Positions 25,405-37,750 are shown, counted from the first letter of the stretch. The stretch is 64,000 bases of DNA from Paracyclopina nana (GCA_019096065.1 JAGUCH010000002.1:8444501-8508500), one strand, 5' to 3'. The notes: generated by a model not told the origin, from the sequence alone. Numbers and translations are program-made.

Positions 25405-28400
25405 ATGATACCCATAAACCTGACCTCAACCGAGGACGGCCGAGGCCATATGGAGGGACTTGAAGAGGTCCTTGATTGTCCAGTGTACAGTGATTCCGAC
25501 AAAGACCTGCTCAATTTTTTCTCCTTTTGGGTGGAGGGCATTCTCACCACAGCTTTCGCTATCCTTGGTATCTTTGGCAACACTATTGTCAGTGTCATCA
25601 TAGCTCAAAGGGACATGAGGAACAGCTTCAATCTTCTCCTGGTCAGCCTGGCTTGCTTCGATTCCACTTACGTGAGTTTAAGCGAAGAAAAATATGCTAC
25701 ATGAATTGAATTATAGGAAGGGAGACACTTTTTTTAAAAAAACCTATAGTATTTCGAATCGTCCACCAACATATAAGTAGCTTTTAGATTATACAAGCGT
25801 TGAATAGCAAAATGAAGACTAGGCTATTTTTACACTTCAAAGGTACTTGCTACCTTCACTGAAATGGAATGCTAGCAAAATTGGGAAGTTCGTTAAATAT
25901 TCAATAGCATTTTCCTTATTGCTATTGGAAGAAAGGTGAACAATATTCTCGGGAAATAGCCCACGAGCCTTTTGGTTTCGCCTTTCATAGACCATGCCTT
26001 CTTTCTTATTATAATCATGCCTCTCGAGCGCCTCAGGCCTATTGAGGAGGCCAATTGGGCTCGTTGCTATAGAAACATACAAGATTGGATCAAGTCAGAT
26101 TTGTATTACACGAAGATAGTCAAGTGGAAACTGGATTGTGGAAGATGGGCGTAATGTGACAATAGATCAATGGAGGTCAATTTTGAGTAATTGCTTTACG
26201 TCTCAAAAGAACCTTAGATAAAAGCACTCGTGCTCGATAATTAATTTATAAAACCGCAATATGCTATTGCGTATCTGGATTTAGATCCAATATGTGAGGA
26301 AGGCATGGTAGTTCGGAGAAAATCACTATTTCTTCTCAGATGCATCATTATATTCTTATGCAAGAAGGAAACCGTTGAGCGCGCGCAAACTGCAAAATTA
26401 TACGAGAAAGCCTGAGAAAATAGATGACTTAATACTCGACATGATCGGCAATAACGTTAGATTCTGTCCATTAGGTTCCTTGTGAACTCTCCATTAATCT
26501 TTCGTACTCGGTGCATAAGCCACCTTTCGAAGCCAAAAGTTACGGTATATGTACTCCGAGAAACATTTTCGTTGTGCAAGATAGAATAGAGAGCATTAGC
26601 TCCGGGCAAGCTCCCCATGGGATATGTCATGGATTTTTCATGCGAAGCGGATTTACTATTGAACTAGTATTATGTAAGCAATCCCTATAGTTGTGCTTTG
26701 ATAATTGATCTTTATACTATTATAGCTTTTTGGATCAATCTTGGAGAGCTTCCGGAAGGACTTTCACCTGGCGTCTCAGACACACATCGTCCTCTTTCCT
26801 CACTTTCTGTACCCCTTGAACCAAGTGGCCATCTCTGGATCCATCTTTATGACTGTCGCCATCGCTTGGGAGAGATACGTAGCCGTTCATTATCCCCTGG
26901 ATTATAATCAGGCCATGAACGATGCCAACGCCATCAGAAAAAGGCTTCTCAAATACGTGGGCCCGTCGTTCCTGCTCGCGTTCTTTTTCAACATCGTCAA
27001 GTTTTTCGAAGCCAAAGTAGAGTATGTCCAAAGCAAGGGTGGCAATCTGACGCAGGAAGAAATTGAGTATGTGGCTGAGCTGCAGGTGGCGGATTTAAGG
27101 ACGCATCCGGCTTACTCAGCCTACAACAACTGGTCAAGGCTGGTCGTTCTCGGAATCGTACCATTTACCTTGTTGGTATTCTTCAACACTAAGATTTACA
27201 AGGACATCAGTGAGAGAAGAAAGCGGAGATTAAGGTAAGAACGCAGGTTTTTTGAAAGAACTTAGCAAATACGTAGAGCAGAATTAGTGGCGAAGGCGCA
27301 CAAAGCAGAAGAGCTTTATTATACCATGATATTTTTGGCAGCACAAATGATTTATGCTACGGCAGGAATGCCCTGATCTCGATGCATTCATTCACCCTCT
27401 TATTTTATTTTATGCTTTTTGCCTCTGTCATTTGATTTCTGCTATTGCTATTTTAGTACACAACCATAAATGTGATTGCTGCATAGCTTTCAGCCAATTA
27501 CGCGAAACATCACTTACGCAATGCGATGGTCGCAGTATTTCAAATGACTTTACTTCTCTTGCCTAGTTGCTATGCCCAACCAGAAATTCTGAGCCCTCAT
27601 ACGCCAAAAAAACTCTCAGTGAAACTTATACGTTTTATCAACATTGAGTTTTAGTCATTATGTAACATTAACTGCCTTGACACCCAGGTAAAATCGAAAA
27701 TACCCATTTTCCTGGTCACATTCGATTTTTTCCAATTTTTTTACATAGGTGGTATGGAAGTTAATGTTACATAACGACATAAACTCAACCTGGGTAAAAC
27801 GAAGGAGTGCTAACACGTTACAATAACTTTCAGAAAACTTGGGGAAATTTCTGGTTGGGTGATGACCTTTTATAAGTTTTCCACGCCTAGCTATTTATGT
27901 CAGAATAACAGTGGTTGCTTTTACAACGCTGCAAAGTGCCCTAAAAATATTTTCCAAGTGGCTTTTTGCTTCTTCTTAGCAGAAATGATATTTTTTGCAG
28001 AGGCATTCTTGCGTACCGGTGGATGTCAGCTATGAGATCGAATTCACTCAAAATCTAAAGTTCGTTTTTCAAAACCAAGTTCTAGATTTATGTGCATAAA
28101 TATCCTATTAGTTGAATGGTTTTGAAATCACAATTCGTCCTCATTATGCACCAGCACCAAAAACGTCCATATTCTCATGATCCAATTATCAGATTTTGAT
28201 TCGACCCTGTAATTTCGATCTAATTTTCGTTTCCCGTTTCAGTCACTCCAAAGGAGCACATTTTTCATTTTCCGGGGCATCTATACGGGCCCAGATCGAA
28301 TGTTAGTAAAAACTGCCACCGAACGTAATTAAAGTAACAAAAATCCTTTCAAGTGTAGTCAATGAACTGAAGGTTTTTTCGCTGTAATTAAAATAACACG

Positions 28401-29862
28401 ATTTTGTGCACCATAAGTCAAGGTTTCGAATTTGATAAAAAAAATTCAGAATCAGAATATGCTACTATAGAACATGTCTTATACGACAACTAGTCTCTGG
28501 TTTTACTGGCAAGCTTTGCCGAAGGGAAGCGGTAAAAGGCACGCAAAATTGCCATTATGAAGCGGCACTGAGCTGGCTTTTAGTTTAGCAGGCCTAACTT
28601 GCATGTACTACTTCCGTACAAGCATAATAAACTTTCAAGCATAAACCAAGCCTCTGGAAATGAGCTAGAATCCTATTTTTCCATCTGACAAAAAAAGGCA
28701 TCTCTCGTACTTGATACCCTCAATAGTATACGGAGTATTCCTATAATGCTTATCATTGCAAGAGTACGCGCATTTGCATAACCACGTTAATGTGCATATG
28801 ACGTCCAAAAGCCAATAATATGCTACATGAGCTGTTATCCTTTTTTGCAGAACCTGCAGCCGAGCCTCGGTGTCAAACGTCCTCACGGAATTCGTCTCGG
28901 TGCCGCAAAGCCGTCACAGCGGTATTTTCATGTCTACCTCGCAGCCTCTGCTTGGCCTGATGAAGCGCAGCATGACCTCATCCAAGTCGGAGGCCAAATG
29001 CAACGCTGGCGCGGCGGCCTCCGAAAGCATCGACTTGGCCAGTCTGCCTGCAGCTAAGACCAATGGCGAATCTGCGCCGGGAGACTCGCCCAAATCGGTG
29101 GCTTCGAGTGGCGGCCTCAAGCTGGCGTTGGATAAAGCCAGTTCCGGCGAGGCTTCGAGCTTAGGGTCCAAAAAGGCGGTGTCGTTTGAGAACGCGGGCG
29201 ACCCTCTGCTCGACGGGGTGGACGAGGGGGCTCCGGATGGGACCACGACCGCCGTGTTGACGATAGCAGCCGCGGCCGCCACCGCCACCAACTCGAGGCT
29301 GCAATTGAGGCACGTTCAACACTGCAACGAGAGAAGGCGGATTTTCGAGGACAATTTGGCCGCCGTTTGCATGGGCTTCGTGTTGGTCTTCCTCGTGTGC
29401 CACGTGCCCCGATTGCTCCTCAATATTCACGAGCTGGTCACCATTCGCGAGGCGATGAAATGCGGAGAATTGGGCCACCACCCTTTCTCGGTATGGTCCA
29501 TGGTCACCATTAGCGTCAGCCATTTTTTGCTGGTGCTCAATAGTGCCACCAACATTCTCGTCTATTGCCTGTTGAGCTCCAAATTCAGGGAAGAGTGCGG
29601 AAAGATCATGAAAGCCTGCTATGCCAATTCCACGTGCTATTGCTGGTCGGCGTGGAAGGCCAACAGGGCCATGCGCCGCAACCGCAACGGAGGCCGCCCA
29701 TTCAAGAGGCCAATGATGCCCTATGTGGTTGGGGAAAATCAGGCCGACCACAACAATCCACGGCCGGTGGGTGGCGGCTCACCCTCCCTGGATATAATAC
29801 ACGAGTCTGGAACCACAGTAACCAGAGCCTCCTCGGGAAGCGTTTCGGCTCTCAAACTATGA
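25405..29862 (+). CDS. Rhodopsin-family neuropeptide GPCR, FMRFamide-receptor-like
   Basis: A seven-helix receptor expected in the plasma membrane. Exons are 25405-25671, 26726-27234 and 28851-29862 (GT-AG, phases 0 and 2), 595 residues. The open frame extends upstream to 25321 without an ATG, so 25405 is the first Met. TM1 (about 45-67) has the conserved GN (N59). After TM3, ERY (138-140) replaces DRY and is followed by VAVHYP. TM6 (about 428-455) has CHVPR in place of CWxP. TM7 has NSATNILVYC in place of NPxxY. These variants are typical of invertebrate FMRFamide and myosuppressin-type receptors; the ligand cannot be read from sequence. The third intracellular loop is very long (about 165 residues), Ala/Ser/Gly-rich and probably disordered. 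The first cytoplasmic and TM2 parts are split by a 1.05-kb intron. Two potential N-glycosylation sites are visible at most in the short N-terminus (NLT at 5). Confidence 0.85.
27575..27859. mobile_element. 285-bp MITE with TIR CCCAACCAGAAATT
   Basis: CCCAACCAGAAATT at 27575-27588 is mirrored exactly by its reverse complement at 27846-27859. A further inner inverted repeat of about 50 bp at roughly 80% identity (around TTGAGTTTTAGTCATTATG, 27642 on, against 27730-27790) makes most of the element a hairpin. It lies in intron 2 of the GPCR. No clear target-site duplication was found. The ends resemble those of the larger element at 34379-35843. Confidence 0.75.
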
Positions 29863-30937
29863 GATTCGGTGTTAGATGTTGATGCGCGCGCGCGACTGTG
29901 ATTTTGAGAGCGTGATGCCACCTTATGGCGCGTTTTTTGTGAACTACGTATCCAGTTGTTTGTACTGCGGGATTCAATGTGATATATCTACTTTTGATGG
30001 CCATGCATAAAATACCATAACAACCTGCTCGTTCAAACGCCGTTGGTCTACCTGCAATCAGGCTTCACCCATGTGAAATGATTCGTGTACTGTAATGTTT
30101 GTAAAGCCATTCTTAACCATTGTACCCACGTAACCGAAGTCATTCCTTGAGAATATAGTCATGCATATCAATCACCACTCAATGTCACTTGTCATTTATT
30201 TAATTATTATCTTTAGAGTTCTCTTAAAAAGTTTAGAATTCACTCTCTTTTTGAAAATAGGCTACGGCCATAGCCCTAAGCAAAGACACACATAATTTCC
30301 ACGAAATAAGCTGAAATAGAAAATAGTACTAAGCTCATGATTCTCATGCAAATAAGTGTTATAATGAGAGGGCCTCTTTTAGGCGCTTCTCTTTCTTCAG
30401 GCGTACAACGCTTGACAAATATTTCTAGAAGCTAGCAAGGATTTTCCTAAGCCAGAATGAATATGAGTGGAGTAGGCTTCTTAGACATTTGAAAGATTGC
30501 GCAAAGAAATAAAAAGAGAAAAATCCCTTTTCTTCAGGGGCACCACATAGTTTTAAAGAGTTGATTTATCAATCTTTGTATCTCTCTGCTCAAAGCAATA
30601 AGCAGCATGTGGATACAAGCAGATAGTTTAGGAACTATGCTATTGTGAAAAATAGGTTTTTTGAGATGAAGAAGTAAGAGAAAAGCCTAATAAGGTATGT
30701 CTGCTTAACTGGTTCACTTTTTTTCATTATAATAGGCATTTCCCCTTTAGAAGCTTACCAATTCGTGTCAGTTCATATAACTACACATATATAAAAGCTC
30801 TGACGTTTTACTTTATCAAGTGACACACATTATAAAGTATTTTATAAGGTGTGTTGCTCCTCAGTTTGACCAGAGACCATGATATTGTCCAAGAAGTAAA
30901 TCCCATTGCAGAAAAAAGGAGAGAAATGCCTTGTTCC
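29863..30937. other. Intergenic, no gene seen
   Basis: Downstream of the GPCR stop there is a GCGCGCGCG run at about 29884 and then AT-rich DNA. No polyadenylation signal close to the stop codon is convincing and no coding frame is supported. Confidence 0.4.
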
Positions 30938-31007
30938 CTTATGGGGATCGAACCCTGAACATCAAGAGTAGGTGTCCGGCGCTCTACTGACTGAGCCACC
31001 AATACAT
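30938..31007 (-). repeat. tRNA-derived sequence (SINE or tRNA pseudogene)
   Basis: On the minus strand an A-box-like GGTGGCTCAGTCAGTAGAGC (31000-30981) with a good D-stem (GCTC/GAGC) is followed by a perfect B-box GGTTCGATCC (30954-30945). The T-stem has two mismatches and the anticodon loop lacks U33, so this is unlikely to be a working tRNA. Confidence 0.6.
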
Positions 31008-31570
31008 CCAGAAAGATGATTGTTAAAATTCCTTTTTATTCTTCTTCGAAGCTGAGATAAGCTTAGTAGAAAAGTAGAGTCTCTTCAGAAGTACAAGACA
31101 AAATTTAATCTAACACATCTTTTTGCTTCAAAAAGTGCCAAATTCAAAATGAACATTTTTAATTGATTGAGTAACGCTTTCAACTACTATTGCCCTACTT
31201 AGGTCCTTTCAACCCTAGCTTTCACAGTATTGGATCAGATGCTAAGTTGCGATTGCCTGGTCTGAAAACTTCATTAACATTTCAAAATTACTTTGCATCA
31301 TATAAATTCATTTATACGGTAAATATATATACAAATTATAAAACAGGCTTACAAAATATCTGAGCTCATTTCGCAAAGTAAAAATCTTGTAGCATCACTT
31401 GGCTCTAGCAAGCTCGAGCCCACAAAGTTGCCACTCGATTTTTATTTTACAAAATTTGCTCAGCTATTTTATTACCTTGTTTTACTAATTGTTTACGTAT
31501 ATAAATAGGTATTTTCAATATCGATCCCGATTATGAGATTTACCGAATAAAGAAATCAAAAAAGTTAAGG

Positions 31571-31630
31571 AATGACTGGGATTTGAACCCTAGACTGCTG
31601 AATCAATACTACTACTATATCATCTTGGAC
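31571..31630 (-). repeat. tRNA-derived sequence, second locus
   Basis: On the minus strand a degraded A-box-like GATATAGTAGTAGTATTG is followed by the B-box GGTTCAAATCC (31589-31579). The T-stem pairs at 4 of 5 positions. No acceptor stem can be built, so I read it as a SINE head or tRNA pseudogene. Confidence 0.45.
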
Positions 31631-32088
31631 ATAGCAACTAAAAACCGACCAGTATTTTCTGGGGCATGGGGCAGCTCGGTAACTTCCTTAAAACACTCTA
31701 ATTACAGAATATAAAATTGTATATTTGGAGCTGGGGCACGTAATGTTGGGTCATTTAATAGCTGACCTCGGATTTTAAAATGGAAAAACACTCAGGCCCC
31801 TGGGAGGGGAGATATGGGCCCTCAAAGTTCTGGGAAATTCTTATGTAGAAAAACTTTGGGCCCTTCTCACTGCCATATGAATCAACTTTTACCTGCCCAT
31901 TTTTGGTGCATTTTTTCTCGAGTCTACTGAATGGATTCTTCAAGGGAGCCAGTCAGTGGCCCTTAAGGTGTTTCTAACTTTTTTTGTTGATCCCTTATTT
32001 TGCAAGTACAATATGACTCATTAAAAAAACTTAAACTATAAGAGGATTATAAATGAGGCACACTACCTGCTAAATTGGCACATGAGTG

Positions 32089-35000
32089 TCACAACTCAAT
32101 TTTCCTGTTGATTCTGGGCTCCACGAACGGATTGGTAAGTGTGTTGGAAATGGAAAGCAACTCAGACACATCAATTTTCTCACTTGAAGAAATATTGTCC
32201 TTCCGCAACTTTTGCGACTCCTCCATCCACAATTGTCGCTGCTTTCTTTCCACCGGCGCTGTGAGCAAGTAATTGCCATATCCAATATCTAGGAAGAGGC
32301 TAGTTTAGTCAGCATTTTGAAAAGTAAGCTAAAATGGGATTTCATCGAAAAGTTATGTCTTTGCAGGAAATAGTAACGTTCAGTAGGCATTTCAAAAGTG
32401 TTATTTTTGTAAATTTAGTAAGCTGCCTCGCGTCAAGAACGGAAGCATAGCAGATTTCATAAGCTAGGTTGATTGTCATTCCACAGATGCCAACTGCAAG
32501 AGCTAGAGTAGCGAAAAAAGGCGAAGAAAGTTTTGTGCTCGCTACTTGTGAATGTGACGAAGCTAAAAATAGAGTCGTTCTTTCAGGCGACCAAGTTTTC
32601 TTTCATCAGCGAGAGCAACTTTTTAAGATTTCGTCGATTTATCTTGAGGGTATAATTACAGTTTATGCAAAATTTGAACTAATAGAGATGCATGGTAAAT
32701 TAAATATTCACTTATTTCAAGAGACTCCTAGCTTGATGAATTCACAAAAAGCACTTGCTATATGTTATTATAGGGCGTTCTCAAACTCAGACTTGAGGCT
32801 ATCAAATTCGGTAGTTAGGCTAGGTAGGCGAGGTATCGGCCTCAAGAAATCATAACACAAAATGTGTAGGAACAACCGAACCGTATTGAGCTTTTTAACA
32901 TACTTTTTTAAGTCATAAAAAAATCCCCGTTCATGTACACCTTAACTTTGAGACAATGCACGCCGAATTAATACCTCTTCGGAAAGAGAATTTTGAATGT
33001 GTCAACTTCAAAAGCAAAGCACTGCTGATGCAAATACTTTTAAAATAATGAGAATTACATTGTTAGAGTTAGAGCCACTAGGGTGAGAGCCATTATTTAT
33101 CTTAGCCCAAACATCACTCAATTTTCAAAAATGAAGGACATTTTACCTATTGGGCCATCAATTTGGGGCCTCATCTTCATAACTGTTTTCCTCAATGAGT
33201 AATTGTACCCTGTCCAGGTATACCAGTTAATACCATCGGCAAATGTGCGATGGAAACCGCCCAAGCTCCAGCCATTGAGGTTTGAATCATGGCAATTGCC
33301 ATACCACCATCCACCCTACGAGAGATCATTGATTAGCTAAAATGATTTGCCAAGTACTGCTGGCCACACAAGGCCTGTTTCATATCCTTCTGAAGTTGCT
33401 ATCCATCACAAAAAGTACTCTTGTGGGTTCACAAACAAACCAAGGCCTTTTGAGCTATAGTTAGAAACCTCCAATCTAGAACCGTTTTCGCCGACTTTTC
33501 CCCAATATGAAGTAGAAATGGACCTTCACTCAGAAAAAAGTTTTGGCCTTGTCATCGCCAAATACTAAAGCTATTCAATTTTTAATTTTACATTTAGCGT
33601 TTACAAAGCTTTCTCATTAGTATGGTTATCTTCTACGCACTACGGTTCCAACAACAAAATAAGTATAGTATAATTACGATTAACCAGTATAGTATGGTGC
33701 AGCTGAGCGCGCGAGATAACACGGACCATACTATGCTCAAGACTATGCTTATAAGTATATGTAAGGTGTCCATAGGAACACGTAAACAAGTCCCATATCT
33801 ATCCTACCGGTGAATTATGTAACATTTTGGAGGTCTGATCGCTGCCTGCATCAGACCTCCAATTTCTAATGAATCAGTTTTTCTCAATATTTTTTTTGAC
33901 AAGGAGGGATTTTGTCAAGCGTAACTTGAACTTAGGGGAAGAAAGTATATATATTATTGTTATTTGACCATATTTTGAGCCATATTTCGCTGGTAAATTC
34001 AATTTTTTTGCTAATTTTGGGCTGGCTTTTGGGCTGGCTTTTAGGCAAGCCGATGCATCAATCAAAGTTGGTCCCAGAATGGCATTACTTATAAAAAGTG
34101 GCTAAATAGTCTAAAAAGTTGGCTCTTTTTGGCCTGATTCTATTTACAACAATTTGAAACACTTTTGAGGCACGGGTCAACTACGCTCACGCGATCATGA
34201 CGTCACGTTCACTGAGCGGACCTCCAAAAAGCAGTGAAAATCGCCGATTCGCTTCCCTATACTATACTGATTTTCATTGTTGGAACCGGGCTCAAGGGTT
34301 GACATTGGCCACGTGAATCAGTTTTTTACTCATCAAAAATAATTGGTAACTGAGAAAGTCCCAATCTGCTTATGCATGCCCCACCAGAACTTTGGTTCCC
34401 GATTCGAGAACGAATGTTACGCGATTCCTCTAGAGTACATATTCGGTAAAGAATCATTCTACGATTTTGTCTCGATTAGTCAGTTAATTTGACCAACAGA
34501 AATAATCATTGATGATTATTACTCAAATTCTTGGCAAAGAATCTCTAACAAAAATGTCAATTAACATTCTTAGATGATTGTTTCATTATCAATTGATTCA
34601 TTTTTGTTTTCTCAGCAAACATGATTATTTATCATCTTGACTACTCGGGAACAAATAAGGAACTTAAAGGTCAATAACTTTTCAACATGTACTCAGTGTG
34701 AAAAGTTACTGATTGCTAATGAACTATTCAAGAGGTTTTGCTCTGTAACTTTTCATTAATGAATACTGCTTGACTATTCAAGAACTATTCAGGAACTTCT
34801 ATTTCATGAGCTTTTCAATGATAAATACTTCTTGATAATTCAAGAACTATTCAAGAACTTTCATTCAGTAACTTTTCAACAATAAATTATGCTTGATTTT
34901 TCAAGAATTATTCAGTAAAGTTCATTTAAGCAACTTTTCAACAGTGAAACCTTCTTGATAATTTAAGAACTATTCAAGAGCTTATGTTCAGTAACTTCTC

Positions 35001-37750
35001 AATAATGAATGAAACCTGAATATTCAATTATAATTCAGGAATGTTGATGTCAACAACTTTTCAAGAATGATTTTTTTCATAGTTAAAGCAAGTTCAAGCA
35101 AGTTCAAGAACAATTCACAAACTTTTGGTTGGGAACTAATCAATGTGAATACTTTTTCAGCTATTCATGATTTTTTAATTTCAGTAACCTTTCAATTATG
35201 AATGCTTCTTAAGCAGTCAAGAACTATTCAGTGACATCTGGACTTACAAAAAATTCAAAGTACTCTAAGAATTTAAGCTAGCTCCATCTATAGCATTTTC
35301 AGCACAATATTGTAGCTAAAAATATTGTAAATAGTTGTGGGTCCTCTGTGGTCTAGAGGCAAGGCACTGGATTCCAAAACTGAGGTTCATGGGTTCGAAT
35401 CCACCATGGGTAAACTATCTTTCTAGCTTTTCTAACTTTCTTTCTTTCACCTGTAATCCATCATAGTCTAAAGATAGTGAAAGCTTAATCAAAAAGCTAG
35501 AAAGCTCCCCTAAAAATTAATTTTTGACAGGTCCTTGAATAATAACTGAAATCAAGTCCTTGAATATTAACTGAATTCAATTCCTGAAAAGTTCCTGAAA
35601 AGTTCCTGAATATTCTGGTTGGAACATACCTGAAAGGTTGAGAAAGAATTGTTAACAATTGATTAGGAGAGAATCATTAAATAATCATTGGTTGATTTAA
35701 ACAATCATTCGAGTGCTAATCACTTTCTCAACTCGAAAAAACGTCACCGATTTGATACCGATTCAAAAAATAATCAAGAATGTTAATAGTTCACGAATTA
35801 TCCTTGTTTTTCAACCAAATTTTCGGGCAAAGTTCTGGTGGGGTGCCTTTCTTTTATTGCTGCATATTTCCTATGGATACCAACTATCTATAGAAGAATA
35901 CCAGCTCTAGTCAATTGACTTCTGGAGGTACGTACGAAAGATAAAAAAGGCTGAGAGAAAAAGAATGCATAGACAGAGATGAAAAATCTCTTAATGACGA
36001 TGCATATAAGGTGCTTGTGAGATAAGTATAATCACTTTTATCCAGTATAGTAGTTAGGTTTAGCTAAGCACTCGAGCTAGCTGGTACAAATGCAGACTTT
36101 GCTGGTGGAACTGGGTTTGTATGACTTTTTTCGCATCATTATGGAATAGAAAATTCAGGGAACTTCTTTCCAAGCTGTTTATACTCATAAAGTGTGTAGT
36201 ATATACAGGACGGCCTGTTTATGAATGCGTTATGAGAATGCTTAGTAAGAGTTGCGTGACTACTTTGTAGCTGTATATAACTATCACTTTTCTAGGAACA
36301 AACGTATCATACTTACTTTGTACAATCTGGCGCAACTGCTTTCCTCAAAATTCCCATCTCTATTGTCATTATCCACATCGAAGGTGGAAAAGGGCATTCC
36401 ATTGTGACTGTACAAAGAGTCACCAGCATTTCCGTAGTACAAATTTTGGTGGTACAGGCGGAAAGCATCTCTTTCACTACCCAATCTGAACGAGCGGTAT
36501 CGGGCAAAGCGTCGATTATCTGACCAATCCTCCATGTCAATGGCAAGCTCGTATCGCGTTGAGTTACTTGCATTAGTTAAAGCCCATATGAGAATGTTGC
36601 CTATTTTTGAACGAGGTGAATTCATGAAAAGGCTACGATGTAAGAAGATACAGATGATGCCTACCCAACCAAAACTCCCTGTCAAAGTCTCCAAATCCAA
36701 CTTTGTAATCTTCCCAGCTGCGCATAAAGTTCTCCTTAGGTTCTACATCGTCCCTGACTTGGAAGACCATCCAGCCTCCGCCTTCGGTTTGAAGATCGCA
36801 GTAGACTTTCCAGGGCCCTTGAGAGATATTAGGAGGATGGATTAAGTAGACACCTGATTTTGTGGCTCCTTGCGTAGCTTGTATGTCGTGGCAGGAAAGA
36901 CCAACGCTAAAAGTTCCTAGTAGAAGATCAGTATTAATAGGCGGCTCTTCTCGAAATGCTTTCAGTACGTCTTACTTGTGAAATCGTACGTTTTCCTCGT
37001 TTTTTCTCCTGTGGACTCCAATAAGGGCAACTCTGAAGGATCCACCACATTAAAACCAGCCAGAAGAGCATCTGTGCGATCAATTTGTCTCTCCTCGCGG
37101 CCTTCGAGATCAAGATTGATCATTGCATCCTCAGCCTTAATGATAACTCTATATACTATATAGTGCACTACTCTAATGTATAGGATATCGTGACAAAAGG
37201 AAACGATTCTCATTCAGCGAAAAAGCATCTTTCTTAACACCTCACTAGCCCCCTCTCTTGCACACATACTTTATTGAAGGAATCTTTCTTTAATGGAAGC
37301 TGATGGTCGTTTTTCACTTGATTTCTTTTCTTTTAGTCTTCCGTACTATCTCGAGAAAGAAAAAGCATAAAAATTGTGCTGTGATTTTCCTTCCCATCAA
37401 AAGAAGAAATGGAAATTTTTAAAGCGCTTTTCTTGCTTTTGTGACAAGTCAGCCCTTTTGCAATAATTCAGTATGGCAAGAAAAGGTAGGCACCTTATTG
37501 TCTTGAAGGATGCAGGCTGACGTTAAGAAATAATTACTATAAGGGCTATTTAGAGGAATGAGCAGAGAAACCAGCTAGCTGTAGCCGTGTTGCTTCCTTT
37601 GAACCAAAGAGAGTTCAAAAAGCCCAAAACGCCTGTAGGAACTTTTTGGGAGTAGAATGGTTCCATTACCTTGAGTATGGAGGCCGGAATCGACCACGAA
37701 ATGGTCGCAACCTCGGTAAGAAGTATGAGCACTCTCAAGTATAGATGCAT
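32089..37750 (-). CDS. Secreted fibrinogen-related (FReD) protein
   Basis: Six exons on the minus strand: 37750-37670, 37135-36976, 36916-36665, 36600-36317, 33315-33147 and 32288-32089. All have GT-AG junctions and agree in phase, giving 381 residues. The first exon encodes a signal-peptide-like start, [20 protein letters not shown]. The fibrinogen C-terminal domain runs from about 89 to 315: [46 protein letters not shown], the Ca-site region DVDNDN, and [15 protein letters not shown] then ADGINWYTW. Four Cys at the usual places should form the two domain disulfides. Such proteins (ficolin, angiopoietin and tachylectin types) bind acetylated sugars and often act in innate immunity; the ligand here is inference. 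A charged 65-residue tail after the domain is unusual. The intron before exon 5 is 3.0 kb and full of transposons. Confidence 0.85.
33643..34288. mobile_element. 646-bp MITE with about 35-bp TIR (CGGTTCCAAC)
   Basis: The left end (33643 on) reads CGGTTCCAACAACAAAAT followed by AAGTATAGTATA. The reverse complement of the right end (34288 down) reads CGGTTCCAACAATGAAAAT followed by CAGTATAGTATA. Inside are further inverted repeats: AGTATAGTATGGT (33686-33698) against 33725-33737, and the hairpin at 33829-33860. There is no coding capacity and no clear target-site duplication. It lies in the long intron of the fibrinogen-domain gene. Confidence 0.7.
33829..33860. repeat. Perfect 11-bp hairpin inside the MITE
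   Basis: GGAGGTCTGAT (33829-33839) and ATCAGACCTCC (33850-33860) are exact reverse complements around a 10-base loop. Confidence 0.75.
34660..35240. repeat. Degenerate ~62-bp minisatellite
   Basis: About nine imperfect units of 60-63 bp are seen. Each has a GTAACTTTTCA-like start, then an AATGAATACTTCTTGA-like segment and TTCAAGAACTATTCA. The same phrases recur as short remnants at 35520-35620. Confidence 0.75.
35342..35410 (+). repeat. tRNA-derived sequence, tRNA-Trp(CCA)-like
   Basis: It has an A-box TGGTCTAGAGG (35349-35359), a CCA triplet in an anticodon-loop position (TTCCAAAA) and a perfect B-box GGTTCGAATCC (35392-35402). The T-stem hardly pairs, so the gene is not functional; it is a pseudogene or a SINE head inside the 34379-35843 element. 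Confidence 0.55.

Larger units (their letters stand above)
34379..35843. mobile_element. 1.46-kb MITE-like element with TIR CCCCACCAGAACTTTG
   Basis: CCCCACCAGAACTTTG at 34379-34394 is mirrored exactly at 35828-35843. The subterminal DNA also has inverted similarity: AATCATT-rich segments at about 34460-34620 and 35640-35720. The interior carries a roughly 62-bp minisatellite and a tRNA-like sequence, with no transposase. The TIR resembles the MITE at 27575 (consensus CCCMACCAGAAMTT), so both may be moved by one transposase encoded elsewhere. Confidence 0.7.

Noticed and set aside
32469..32855. 128-codon plus-strand open frame in the last intron of the fibrinogen-domain gene
   Set aside because: No family is recognised, it lacks splice partners, and it lies in a transposon-rich intron; it may be a chance frame.
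35342..35410. Functional tRNA-Trp gene
   Set aside because: A and B boxes are present, but the T-stem and anticodon stem do not pair and no acceptor stem can be formed.
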